This document shows positions 1 through 8,368 of a stretch of DNA of 64,000 bases, in pieces. Source of the DNA: SXOA01 sp046153945 (GTDB taxonomy: Bacteria; Planctomycetota; Planctomycetia; Pirellulales; Pirellulaceae). The translations under genes were made by a program, and so were the position numbers. Under the pieces are notes generated by a model, which was given only the letters and a program-made list of their open reading frames with translations, was not told the origin of the DNA and made no database searches. The stretch is taken from NCBI GenBank assembly GCA_046153945.1, contig JBJXFF010000052.1:6303-70302 (forward strand). The letters are read 5' to 3'. Every line of letters begins with the position of its first letter. Within the stretch, counting starts at the first letter, position 1.

Positions 1-87
1 GTTTCAGAGAACCCGACGAAATCCCCGCGTCGAAGGCCATGGCACTGGCCCCGGCACAGTTGGCGGGTTCTTGGGAGGAACTGCTCA
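1..87 (-). CDS. possible 5' end of a gene leaving the window (partial)
   Basis: An open frame begins at an ATG whose complement is at 85-87 and runs left off the window edge without a stop. The 29 visible codons (Met-Ser-rich start, a second Met at codon 17) match nothing I recognise, and there is no clear ribosome binding site. An open stretch this short can occur by chance. The rest of 88-250 shows no gene. Confidence 0.2.
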
Positions 88-250
88 TAGGAAAATGGTC
101 GAGGTAAAGGGGCGAATTGCATCCTAAGAACGCCGCGAGGCGGGGTCAAGGATGCCGCTCTTCGCTGCTTGCGTGCTATGTCTGTGCCAACTAAAATTCG
201 TGGTTTCCAATCGTAGCTAACTTGTGCAACTAATTCAGGGGAATGGTCTT

Positions 251-415
251 ATGCTTGGCCGGACTTTCGCACTTGGTCTCTTTTCCATCGCGCTTGCCGT
301 TGTCGTGTTCTCAGCTGGTTGCAGCGGGCCCGACGCCCCCCCAAAGAAAAGCGGTGGAACTGGCACCGGAACTGGCACGAGTTCGGGCAAATCGCTGACC
401 ACGGCTGCTCCCTAG
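251..415 (+). CDS. small lipoprotein
   Basis: A 54-residue exported lipoprotein. The first 20 or so residues are a hydrophobic signal ending in the lipobox FSAGC, so the Cys should be lipidated and the rest lie outside the inner membrane. The mature part is only a Pro/Lys then Gly-Thr-repeat tail with no domain. The ATG at 251 is chosen because AGGGGA sits about 8 bases upstream; a start at 224 would add residues before the signal. It lies 61 bases before the sugar-binding protein on the same strand and may be the first gene of that operon. No function can be assigned. Confidence 0.6.
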   Translation: MLGRTFALGLFSIALAVVVFSAGCSGPDAPPKKSGGTGTGTGTSSGKSLTTAAP

Positions 416-476
416 TTGATGGCTGGTCGATTGGATATCCGCGGCTGTCGCCGCTCCCTCTCTCCGGAGTCCTCTC

Positions 477-1631
477 ATGCTGCGTTATCTTACCTGGATC
501 GGCCTGCTGGCCGTTCCGCTGCTGCTGGCTGGTTGTGGCGGAGAAGAAAAGGCGAAGGGGGACAAGGAAGGGAGCAAGGGAGCCGCGACTTCGTCAACCG
601 ACGCGCCCAAAACCACCGCCGGCAAGAAGCGGCTGATCTTTCTTACTAACGGGGACGATCCGTTTTGGGATACCTGCAACGCAGGCCTGCAGGACGGTGC
701 CAAGCAGATGGAGCTTGAGGCGGCCGGCTACACCGTCATTATGGATAAGGGAAACTTCAAGATCGAAGGCCAGATCGACAAGCTCCGCCAATACGCCACT
801 GAGCCGGACATCGTCGGCATCGCCATCAGCGTCGTTCAGGCGGACAACAAGACCATCGCCGACGAGATGAAAAACTTGCAGGCCCAAGGGAAGAAAATCA
901 TCACCGTGGATGGAGATGTGAATCGAATGCGATTCCGCGATTCACGCACCTACTACATTGGCACGGATAATTTCATCGGTGGCAAAACACTTGGCACGGC
1001 TCTCAACAAAATTCTCGCCGGTCGCAAGGTGACCAAGGGGGGCTACTATCAGTTCGCCGGCTTCACCGACAACGACAACGCCCGCAGCCGCATGAACGGC
1101 GTGCAGGATGGCGTCGGGAAGGACTACGAAGAGCTCGGCCGCAAGCCCGACCAGGGAGACCGCAACAAAGCGGCCGACAACGTCCGCACCGCTCTGGACA
1201 ACGATGAAGAAAAAATCAAAGCACTCGTCGGCATTTGGGCCTATAACGCCCCCGCCATCGCCGATGTTGTGAGCGAGCGGAAGGTGCGGGACAAGGTTTC
1301 CATCGGCACGTTCGATGCCGCCAAGGACGCGATTTCCGCCATGGGTGCCGGCAATATCGATGTGATGGTCGTCCAGAACCCGTTCGACATGGGAGTCCAA
1401 GCCGTTCGGCTCCTCAAGGCAATGTGCGAGAAGGACGAAAAGACGGTCAGGGAGATGTTTCCGAATGAGGGTAAGGACGAAGGGGACATTTACACGACGG
1501 GATTGCGGGTGGTGGTCCCCGACGATAAATCGCCGGTGAAAGCCGAGGATTTCGATCCCAAAGTGGTCGAATTCATGACGCTGGAGCAGTTCAAGCTGTG
1601 GCTGGCTAAGTACAAACTCGTCAGCTCATGA
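477..1631 (+). CDS. sugar ABC transporter substrate-binding lipoprotein (RbsB/XylF type)
   Basis: A 384-residue periplasmic sugar-binding protein of the ribose/xylose (Peripla_BP_4) family that feeds the permease encoded next. Residues 1-20 are a lipoprotein signal with lipobox LLAGC (Cys20), followed by a Lys/Glu/Ala linker to about residue 50. The binding-protein fold starts at RLIFLTNGDDPFW, a typical first strand in which substrate-stacking aromatics lie. Later landmarks are IITVDGDVN and YIGTDNFIGGK, matching the hinge and second lobe of the family. GGAG lies about 8 bases before the ATG. The stop overlaps the permease start (ATGA), so the two are translationally coupled. The substrate is unknown; a pentose or similar sugar is likely from family and gene order. 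Confidence 0.88.
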   Translation: MLRYLTWIGLLAVPLLLAGCGGEEKAKGDKEGSKGAATSSTDAPKTTAGKKRLIFLTNGDDPFWDTCNAGLQDGAKQMELEAAGYTVIMDKGNFKIEGQIDKLRQYATEPDIVGIAISVVQADNKTIADEMKNLQAQGKKIITVDGDVNRMRFRDSRTYYIGTDNFIGGKTLGTALNKILAGRKVTKGGYYQFAGFTDNDNARSRMNGVQDGVGKDYEELGRKPDQGDRNKAADNVRTALDNDEEKIKALVGIWAYNAPAIADVVSERKVRDKVSIGTFDAAKDAISAMGAGNIDVMVVQNPFDMGVQAVRLLKAMCEKDEKTVREMFPNEGKDEGDIYTTGLRVVVPDDKSPVKAEDFDPKVVEFMTLEQFKLWLAKYKLVSS

Positions 1632-2875
1632 GCAATCAGCCGCCTTCTTCCCAATCGCCGGGCAAGTCACCTGTTGCCTGGCTGTTGCAGTATGTCCGTC
1701 CCAGCGAGTTGGCGCTGGTTCTTTCGATTCTTGTCGTCCTCGGGGGAACCGCGGCGCTCGACAAGAGCCACGCTTATGTCCGAGTCCCCGGCCGTGTCCT
1801 CAAGGACAACTGCCGCCGGCTCGCTCCGCTGGGGATGCTCGCCCTGGGTGCCACGGTTGTCATTATCTCCGGTGGCATCGATCTTTCGGTCGGCTCGATG
1901 GCCGCTTTTAGCGGGACCATTGCGGCGACGCTGATGCTGGCACTCGGCAAGGACAAGTTCGATACGGACGGTGGGGTTGGCGGCTTCATATTGATCGAGG
2001 CCATTGGGGCGGCGATTGTTACCGGCCTGATTGTCGGGACGCTTCATACCTGGATGATCACGTCGTTGCGATTGCCTCCCTTTATTGTGACGCTTGGTTC
2101 ACTGGTCGGCCTCCGTAGTTTGTCTCGGGCGCTTTGCCTGTACATGACCGGTACGTTCAAAGGGACGGCCTCGGAAGAGTTGCCCTTTAGCGACCCGTTC
2201 CTCGACCTGCTCAAGGATGAGGTTTGGATCTCGATGCTCCTGATGCTGCTGCTCGCCGTTTTCACCTGGGTGGTACTCAACTGGACGATTCTCGGCCGCC
2301 ATGTCTACGCTTTGGGTGGCAACGAACAGGCTGCCCGGCTCAGCGGCATTCGGACGGAGAATGTGAAGTGGTTCGCTTACTGCTTCAGTGCCGTTTGTGC
2401 CAGCCTGGCCGGCGTGTTCTATATCGCCGAGTCAGGAGCCAAACCTTCCACGCTTGCCAGCGGCTACGAACTGAACGCCATCGCTGCCGCTGTGGTTGGC
2501 GGTTGCAGCTTGCAGGGGGGCGTCGGCACCGTCATCGGCACCTTGCTTGGCGCGATCTTTTTGCGTGCCGTCGTGGATTCGGTCGCTCGCATCATCAAAT
2601 CCCAGTCGGACATTTATGAAGGGATGATCGTCGGCATGGTCGTCGTCGCCGCGGTGACCTTCAGCAAGCTTCGGCAAATTCGGCAATCCGGCCGGCAGCT
2701 CTTTCCGGGACTCATCGGCATGCTCACCATCCCCTGCCTGGCGGGAGCCTGCGCCCTTGTTGCAGTAATCACGCTCGGGGTTGCGGTCGGAGCCGCAACG
2801 GGACTGACCGCCCTGGTCCTGTTGATCGCCTGGAAAATCATTGAGCTTCGTCAAAGTTATTCCCCAGCGGCTTAA
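1628..2875 (+). CDS. sugar ABC transporter permease (RbsC type)
   Basis: A 415-residue inner-membrane permease of the BPD_transp_2 (RbsC/XylH) family. It has about ten hydrophobic segments and the family motif GGIDLSVGSMAA near residue 82, followed by LPPFIVTLGSLVGLRS and the cytoplasmic ALGGNEQAARLSGI segment that contacts the ATPase. Near the end, GGVGTVIGTLLGA is also typical. Its start overlaps the binding-protein stop by 4 bases and its stop is 12 bases before the ATPase gene, so the three form one operon. The C-terminal 60 residues add two further hydrophobic helices beyond the usual RbsC length of about 320-340 residues. Confidence 0.9.
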   Translation: MSNQPPSSQSPGKSPVAWLLQYVRPSELALVLSILVVLGGTAALDKSHAYVRVPGRVLKDNCRRLAPLGMLALGATVVIISGGIDLSVGSMAAFSGTIAATLMLALGKDKFDTDGGVGGFILIEAIGAAIVTGLIVGTLHTWMITSLRLPPFIVTLGSLVGLRSLSRALCLYMTGTFKGTASEELPFSDPFLDLLKDEVWISMLLMLLLAVFTWVVLNWTILGRHVYALGGNEQAARLSGIRTENVKWFAYCFSAVCASLAGVFYIAESGAKPSTLASGYELNAIAAAVVGGCSLQGGVGTVIGTLLGAIFLRAVVDSVARIIKSQSDIYEGMIVGMVVVAAVTFSKLRQIRQSGRQLFPGLIGMLTIPCLAGACALVAVITLGVAVGAATGLTALVLLIAWKIIELRQSYSPAA

Positions 2876-2887
2876 TGACATCGAACT

Positions 2888-4420
2888 ATGTCCGAGCCAC
2901 AGTCACCCCCGAAACCGATCATCGCCATTCGCGCGGTCAGCAAGCGGTTCCCCGGCGTGGTTGCGCTTGAAGATGTTTCGCTCGATATTGTCCCCGGTGA
3001 ACTTCACAGCATCTGTGGCGAAAATGGTGCGGGAAAGAGCACGCTGATGAAAATCCTCAGCGGCGTGATTCCGGATTTTGAAGGAGAGTTGCTGTTGGCC
3101 AGCAAGCCGGTGCGGTTCATGGGAACGCGCGACGCCGAATCGGCTGGAATCAGCATCATCCATCAGGAATTGAATCTGGTGGAACAGCTTTCGGCAGCGG
3201 CGAATATCTTTTTGGGACGGGAAATTCGCGGCTATTTCGGCCTGCGGGATGATCGGGCGATGGACGATGCGGCAGGACAATTACTGCACGAGTTGGAGTG
3301 CGACATCAATCCGCGAGTCGCTGCCGGCAGTCTGCGTGTCGGCGACCAGCAGCTCATCGAGATCGCCAAAGCCCTTTCGTTGCAAAGCGACATCCTGATC
3401 ATGGATGAGCCGACGAGCGCCCTCACCGAATCCGAGGTCAGCCGGCTCTATCGCGTCATCGAGCGACTCCGCAAGCGAGGCGTTACGATAATCTATATTT
3501 CACATAAAATGAGCGAGGTGTTTCATCTCTCCGATCGGATCACGGTCCTCCGCGACGGCAGGCTGGTAAAAACGATGAAGCGGGAGGAAACTAGTCCTCG
3601 GGACGTCACTCATCTGATGGTCGGGCGCGAGATCGAATCGGTCCACTTCGGCGGCCAGCGCCAGCCAGGGGAAGTGCTGCTCCGAGTGAAAGACTTGTCG
3701 CTCCCCTGGCCTGGACATGCCCGTGGCTATCGGTTGAAGAATATCAGCCTGGAACTGCGAGCCGGGGAGGTGCTGGGCATTGCGGGACTGATGGGAGCCG
3801 GGCGAACAGAACTGCTGGAGTCGCTATTTGGCGCTTCGGAGGAAGTCCCCATTGGCATCATCGAACTCGCCGGCAAGCAGGTCACCTTCCGCCACCCGCA
3901 GGAAGCGTGTGACGCCGGCATTGCCCTTGTCACGGAGGATCGCAAACGGCTGGGGCTCTTTGCCGCGATGAACGTCGGCGAGAATGTCTCCATCTGCACG
4001 CTCAAAGATACCGGCGCGGCCGGCATCATCAACCGTTCTCGCGAGCGGCAAATGGCGGAAGGGATGGCTCAGAAGCTGGCAGTGAAAACTTCGGGCCTGG
4101 CTGCCGCGATTACCAGTCTTTCCGGCGGCAATCAGCAGAAATGCATCATTGGCCGCTGGCTGCTGACCAAGCCCAAGGTGCTGCTCCTCGACGATCCGAC
4201 CCGCGGCGTCGATGTCGGGGCGAAGGCCGAACTCTACCGTCTCATTGACGAACTCTGCCGCAGCGGCCTGGGGGTCATTCTCACCAGCAGCGAGCTTCCC
4301 GAGCTACTCACCGTCAGTGACCGCATTCTCGTTCTCAGCGAAGGGCGAATGACTGCCTGTTTCCCCCGCAGTGAAGCGACCGAGCAGAAGATCATGGAAG
4401 CGGCCACCCTCGGGGCCTAG
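2888..4420 (+). CDS. sugar ABC transporter ATP-binding protein, double cassette (RbsA type)
   Basis: A 510-residue energising subunit with two ATPase cassettes in one chain, as in RbsA/XylG/MglA. Cassette 1 has Walker A GENGAGKST near residue 44, Walker B ILIMDEPTSALT and the H-loop YISHK. Its signature is the weak VGDQQLIEIAKAL form. Cassette 2 has the degenerate Walker A GLMGAGRTE usual for this family, the full signature LSGGNQQK near residue 411 and Walker B VLLLDDPTRGVDVG. This asymmetry is normal for the family. It is the last gene of the transporter operon and is followed directly by a hairpin repeat. No regulator or sugar kinase is adjacent. Confidence 0.92.
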   Translation: MSEPQSPPKPIIAIRAVSKRFPGVVALEDVSLDIVPGELHSICGENGAGKSTLMKILSGVIPDFEGELLLASKPVRFMGTRDAESAGISIIHQELNLVEQLSAAANIFLGREIRGYFGLRDDRAMDDAAGQLLHELECDINPRVAAGSLRVGDQQLIEIAKALSLQSDILIMDEPTSALTESEVSRLYRVIERLRKRGVTIIYISHKMSEVFHLSDRITVLRDGRLVKTMKREETSPRDVTHLMVGREIESVHFGGQRQPGEVLLRVKDLSLPWPGHARGYRLKNISLELRAGEVLGIAGLMGAGRTELLESLFGASEEVPIGIIELAGKQVTFRHPQEACDAGIALVTEDRKRLGLFAAMNVGENVSICTLKDTGAAGIINRSRERQMAEGMAQKLAVKTSGLAAAITSLSGGNQQKCIIGRWLLTKPKVLLLDDPTRGVDVGAKAELYRLIDELCRSGLGVILTSSELPELLTVSDRILVLSEGRMTACFPRSEATEQKIMEAATLGA

Positions 4421-4423
4421 TTG

Positions 4424-4479
4424 GTAGTAACCCGCTTCAGCGGGTTTGCGGGCCTTAACCGGCTGAAGCCGGTTACTAC
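4424..4479. repeat. double-hairpin REP-like element between convergent genes
   Basis: Two perfect hairpins lie side by side: AACCCGC/GCGGGTT (4429-4446) and AACCGGCT/AGCCGGTT (4457-4474). Outer GTAGTAACC (4424-4432) pairs with GGTTACTAC (4471-4479). It fills the space between the ABC operon and hisS and may act as a bidirectional terminator. Its last bases supply the hisS stop codon (complement of 4476-4478). A related half element is at 43480-43507. Confidence 0.75.
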
Positions 4480-5825
4480 GAACTGCCAGCCAGTATCCGC
4501 TGCACGGCCGCGGGAATTTCCGCCAACGGAACTTCCGCGGAAGTCTTGCTGGCGAGATCTTTGACCTGGCAGGTCCCCGCCGCGAGTTCCCGCTCTCCGG
4601 CAATTAGGGCAATGCGAAAGCCGCGACGGTCAGCATACTGGAGCTGCTGGCCGATTTTCTTGGGCTCGGGGAAGAGCTCCGCTCCAATGCCGCTCGCGCG
4701 CACCGCCTGGGCGATTTTCAGATAAGCGGGCAATTGGTCCTTGTCGAAATAGACGACCAGGACCGGGGCTGGTGTGCGAACTTTTTCGATTTGCCCCAGC
4801 TCTTCGAGTGCCGCCAGCAGCCGGTCGAGGCCGAGGGAAGCACCGATTCCGGGAAGCTCCTGTTTGGTGAACAGACTGGCCAGGTTGTCGTATCGGCCGC
4901 CGGAACAGACGCTGCCGATGGTCGGAAGGTCAGTGAGGAAGGTTTCAAAGACCGCCCCGGTATAGTAATCAAGGCCGCGGGCGATGGCGACATCAACCTG
5001 CAACGATTCAGTAGGGACGCCGCCGGCTTGGGCTCCGCTAAGGATCTCCCGCAGTCGCTGGACCCCTTCTTCACCCGTCGGGTTGCCGGAAACGAGCGTG
5101 GCGACTTGCGCAAGGACTTCGTCGTTAGTCCCGCTGAGCTCCGCCAGGCTCAGCACCTGCTGAGCTTGCTCAATGGTCGTTTCGGCTGCCGCGGCCATCT
5201 CTTCGGCGACTTTGTCGCGGCCAATTTTGCCGAGCTTGTCCAGCGAGCGGAGAATGGGAACGCTTTTTTCCCCCAGACCAAGCTTTGCCAAAAGGCCGGT
5301 CAGAACCATGCGGTTATTAACGCGGATCGTGAATTTGAGGTCCTTTCCCGCGGCTCCGCCAAACGACTTGCCAATCGCGCTCAACAGCTCATGGATGACG
5401 AGAGCCGTTTCGATGTCGGCTGCAACACTCTTGGTGCCGATGGTGTCGAAGTCGCACTGCATGAATTCGCGGTAGCGGCCGCGCTGGGCTCGCTCGCCGC
5501 GCCAAACCGTACCGATGTGATACCGCTTGAAGGGGAGGCCGAGTTCGTTGACGTGCTGGGCCACAAAGCGAGCCAGCGGCACGGTCAGGTCGAACCGCAT
5601 CCCGACCATTCGGCCGCCGTGGTCGGCAAAGTGGTACATCTGCCGGTCGGTCTCTTCGCTCCCCTTGCCGGTCAGGATTTCCAGGTACTCCAAGGCCGGG
5701 GTATCAATGGGGGCGAACCCAAAGCTCCGATAAACGGCTTGCGCAATGCCAATCAGCCGCTCGCGCGGAATCATGGCCTCCGGAAGGTAGTCGCGGAAAC
5801 CGCTGAGAGTGCGAGGGTCGATCAT
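4476..5825 (-). CDS. hisS: histidyl-tRNA synthetase
   Basis: A 449-residue class II aminoacyl-tRNA synthetase that charges tRNA-His in the cytoplasm. Visible landmarks are the N-terminal GFRDYLPE, motif 2 RYREFMQCDFDTIG, the histidine-A motif ARGLDYYTGAVFE, the SGGRYDNL block and motif 3 GIGASLGLDRL. The C-terminal anticodon-binding domain ends near the stop. The start is set at the ATG giving MIDPRTLSGF. The frame stays open 30 codons further upstream, but those codons lie in the GCAGTAG tandem repeat and would encode a Leu/Pro/Thr/Tyr/Cys repeat foreign to HisRS. The stop codon lies in the REP-like element at 4424-4479. It is the last gene of a minus-strand run from the FabZ-like gene. Confidence 0.95.
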   Translation of the reverse strand: MIDPRTLSGFRDYLPEAMIPRERLIGIAQAVYRSFGFAPIDTPALEYLEILTGKGSEETDRQMYHFADHGGRMVGMRFDLTVPLARFVAQHVNELGLPFKRYHIGTVWRGERAQRGRYREFMQCDFDTIGTKSVAADIETALVIHELLSAIGKSFGGAAGKDLKFTIRVNNRMVLTGLLAKLGLGEKSVPILRSLDKLGKIGRDKVAEEMAAAAETTIEQAQQVLSLAELSGTNDEVLAQVATLVSGNPTGEEGVQRLREILSGAQAGGVPTESLQVDVAIARGLDYYTGAVFETFLTDLPTIGSVCSGGRYDNLASLFTKQELPGIGASLGLDRLLAALEELGQIEKVRTPAPVLVVYFDKDQLPAYLKIAQAVRASGIGAELFPEPKKIGQQLQYADRRGFRIALIAGERELAAGTCQVKDLASKTSAEVPLAEIPAAVQRILAGSS

Positions 5826-5850
5826 GGGGTCGGTTGGGAGAAGACAAAAT

Positions 5851-5935
<85 letters not shown>

Positions 5936-5942
5936 TCACCGC

Positions 5943-6158
5943 CTACTCCACTACCGGTGCCCGCTCCGCGGCCACAAAGCCACATGCTTTGTGGCTGCCG
6001 TCGCAGAACGGCTTAATCTTCGATTGGCCGCAGCGGCAGAGGGCGACGGCGGGTTTTTCCGTGGGGATTTGGAATTGGTTTCCGGCTGCGTCCACAACGG
6101 TAATCGGTCCCTGGACAAGGAGCGGACCGTTGTCGCGGATGGTGATCGTGGTGGACAT
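5943..6158 (-). CDS. CDGSH iron-sulfur domain protein
   Basis: A 71-residue protein with one complete CDGSH motif. The ligands are in LCRCGQSKIKPFCDGSH (residues 40-56): Cys-X-Cys, then Cys and His, which bind a 2Fe-2S cluster in this family. The N-terminal half, rich in beta strands (ITIRDNGPLLVQGPITV), matches bacterial single-motif CDGSH proteins. Members serve in redox or iron-sulfur handling, but the exact role is unknown. It lies 13 bases after the CoA-binding protein gene on the same strand and is probably cotranscribed with it and with hisS. Confidence 0.88.
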   Translation of the reverse strand: MSTTITIRDNGPLLVQGPITVVDAAGNQFQIPTEKPAVALCRCGQSKIKPFCDGSHKACGFVAAERAPVVE

Positions 6159-6171
6159 GAACTTTTCTCTG

Positions 6172-6546
6172 CTAGTGGAGGTCGTGCGGGCTCACGCCGA
6201 CATCGACGATGCTACATGCCTGAATGACGTTCAGCCCTTTTTCTCGGGCGGCAGCCACCAGTTCATCGCTGTCGCTTCCAGGGTTGAGCCAAAGTTCCTC
6301 GCAGCCACGGGCCACGATTTCGGGAAGCACCGCCAATCCGACCTGCGGGGGAAGATAGACGCTAATCCGATCGAGCTTCCCTGCGGGAACTTGGGCCAGC
6401 GATCTGAACGCCGGCAGCCCTTCGATCACATCCGCCTTGGGATTCACGGGATAGACGGTAAAGCCCTGCTGTTGGTGGGCACGCACGGACTTGTTGCCAA
6501 ATTTACTTCGGTCGGCGGACGCGCCAAGAATCGCTACGGTGGGCAT
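6172..6546 (-). CDS. CoA-binding domain protein (YccU type)
   Basis: A 124-residue Rossmann-fold protein. It opens with VAILGASADRSKFGNKSVR, the nucleotide- or CoA-binding loop of the CoA_binding_2 family, followed by GFTVYPVNPK and RISVYLPP, and ends with GLNVIQACSIVDVG. Its length fits the stand-alone YccU/YneT group, whose cellular role is poorly known. The ATG at 6546 is chosen because the longer open frame to 6678 adds a Lys/Arg-rich stretch outside the fold that overlaps the end of the FabZ-like gene. It sits between the FabZ-like and CDGSH genes. Confidence 0.82.
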   Translation of the reverse strand: MPTVAILGASADRSKFGNKSVRAHQQQGFTVYPVNPKADVIEGLPAFRSLAQVPAGKLDRISVYLPPQVGLAVLPEIVARGCEELWLNPGSDSDELVAAAREKGLNVIQACSIVDVGVSPHDLH

Positions 6547-6646
6547 TGTTTGCCTTTGACGGACGATTGGAAAGGAAACTCCTGTAGGCTGATGCTCCCG
6601 GGCTTTCCTGTCAATACGCGGAAGAGCTTTCTTCGCAGGAGTCCGT

Positions 6647-7078
6647 TCATTCCAAAGTCGCTGCCAGCGTGACGACAAAGTTCAAAGTGGCGGCCAATTT
6701 CCCGTCCACGGTGACCTTCGCGGAGAGAAAGAAAGCATCCTGCACCCGTTCGTTCAGGCTGGCGTCAATCAGGATGGTCTCCCCAGGCTTGACCATCCGC
6801 TTGAACTTCACTTCCCTCAACCGTCCGACCACCGGGATTTTCTTTTCCCCCGGAAGGATTTCGCCGCTGAGAAGGACCGCTCCCGCCTGCATGGCCGCTT
6901 CGCAGAGGATGACACCGGGAACAATGGGAAAGTCGGGGTAATGCCCCTGGAAGAAAAACTCCTCGGCCCGAAAGGTCTTCTTGCAAACGATTTGCCCTTC
7001 GCCGCGATCGACAATCTCATCAATGAGGAGCATCGGCGGGCGATGCGGAATCGCGGCAAGGATTTCTGGTGACATCAA
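6647..7078 (-). CDS. FabZ/FabA-like hotdog 3-hydroxyacyl-ACP dehydratase
   Basis: A 143-residue single hotdog domain. The start IPHRPPMLLIDEI is the FabZ opening. GHYPDFPIVPGVILCEAAMQAGA carries the catalytic His of GHxP and the Glu of the central helix. VGRLREVKFKRMVKPGE is the dimer strand. It should dehydrate 3-hydroxyacyl-ACP in fatty-acid or related lipid synthesis. FabZ proper usually has GHFPxxPVMPGV, so this member is slightly diverged and could serve a second pathway; I leave the symbol blank. It begins with two Met codons, so the start may be 7078 or 7075. fabI is at 61.5 kb, not here. Confidence 0.82.
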   Translation of the reverse strand: MMSPEILAAIPHRPPMLLIDEIVDRGEGQIVCKKTFRAEEFFFQGHYPDFPIVPGVILCEAAMQAGAVLLSGEILPGEKKIPVVGRLREVKFKRMVKPGETILIDASLNERVQDAFFLSAKVTVDGKLAATLNFVVTLAATLE

Positions 7079-7148
7079 ATCGCATTGTGGCGAACTAGCG
7101 GGTCGCTGTCGAGGTCAAAGACAATATGGCCCAATTCTCGCCAGCCCC

Positions 7149-8351
7149 CTAGTGCCCCGGCTTGCTGAGTTGGAAAATCGGGAGGAGCAGACCCATGGCG
7201 ATGCTGCCGACGATGATCCCCATGCCGACGATCAGAACTGGCTCGATCAGGCTGGTGGCGGCCTTAATGCTCGATTCCACCTCGCGGTCATAGTAGGTGC
7301 TGACCTTGGCCAGAACTCGGTCAAGCTTACCCGTTTCCTCGCCGCTGGAAATCATCTGCACCAAGGTCGACGGGAAGAGCTTGTTTCCCGCCAGCGACTC
7401 TGCCACACGCTTGCCCTGGGTGATTTGACCAAGGACGTGCGTCCAGATTACTTCATAGTGGATGTTGCCAGAGACTTCCGCGGCCAGGCGGATGGCGTCG
7501 AGCATGCTGACGCCTGCCCCGATCATCGTCCCCAGCGTCCGCATGCTGCGGCTGATGATGATCTTACGATTGAGTTGCCCGATGATCGGCAGGTTCAGCT
7601 TCACGCTATCGAGAAACTTTCGCCCCACCTCCGTCTTGCTGCCGAAGACATAAGCGAGGACGAGAGCGACAATGCCGAATAGCCAGAAATACCAATAGTG
7701 CAGGAGATTGTCGGAAAGGAACATTAGGACTTTGGTTGCGATCGGCAGCTTCATCCCTTTGCGGTTGAATAGCGGAGTAAACTTGGGAAGCACATAGGTG
7801 AGCATGAACGTGGTGACGCCGATGGCTAGCACGAGCATGATTCCCGGATAAGCCATGGCCGCCTGCACCTTCTGCCGCGTTTCCAGTTGCTTGCGAAGAT
7901 GGTCGGCGATATTCTCCAGCATCTCGCCAAGTGTGCCCGTGTGTTCGCTCGCCTTGATCAGCGAGACATAAGTCTTGTCAAAATACTTATCGTGCCGTGC
8001 CAAAGCGGAAGAAAAATCCTCGCCCCCTTCCACGCGGCTTTGCAAGTCCACGAGAACCCTCTTTAGCGTCTTGTTTTCTTCCTGGTCGGCAATGCTACTG
8101 ATGGCAACGGAAAGGGTGATCCCGGTATCGACCATCACGGCGAGTTGGCTGGTCAGGAAAATGATGTCCGACTGCTTGATCCGCTTGGGGAGCAGTTCTA
8201 GTTCGTCTACTTCCTCGGCCAGTTCCACCACCTGGAGACCATCTTTGCGGAGCTTCGCCGTGGCTTCGTCCTTGCTTGCGGCTGCGAGCTTCCCTTCGCT
8301 CGACTTCCCGAGGGAGTCGCGGACTTTGTAGGAAAAATTGAGAGTGGTCAT
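7149..8351 (-). CDS. type IV pilus / type II secretion inner-membrane platform protein (PilC/GspF)
   Basis: A 400-residue polytopic protein with two T2SSF domains (about residues 65-190 and 268-390), each ending in a long membrane helix. Typical stretches are FLTSQLAVMVDTGITLSVA in domain 1 and SRSMRTLGTMIGAGVSMLDAI and MISSGEETGKLD in domain 2. It forms the inner-membrane platform on which the motor ATPase acts. It follows the PilB/GspE gene by 17 bases, so the two are cotranscribed. No pilin, prepilin peptidase or secretin is nearby, so the type of apparatus cannot be settled from this window. Confidence 0.92.
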   Translation of the reverse strand: MTTLNFSYKVRDSLGKSSEGKLAAASKDEATAKLRKDGLQVVELAEEVDELELLPKRIKQSDIIFLTSQLAVMVDTGITLSVAISSIADQEENKTLKRVLVDLQSRVEGGEDFSSALARHDKYFDKTYVSLIKASEHTGTLGEMLENIADHLRKQLETRQKVQAAMAYPGIMLVLAIGVTTFMLTYVLPKFTPLFNRKGMKLPIATKVLMFLSDNLLHYWYFWLFGIVALVLAYVFGSKTEVGRKFLDSVKLNLPIIGQLNRKIIISRSMRTLGTMIGAGVSMLDAIRLAAEVSGNIHYEVIWTHVLGQITQGKRVAESLAGNKLFPSTLVQMISSGEETGKLDRVLAKVSTYYDREVESSIKAATSLIEPVLIVGMGIIVGSIAMGLLLPIFQLSKPGH

Positions 8352-8368
8352 GGGGAAGGTCCTAATGA

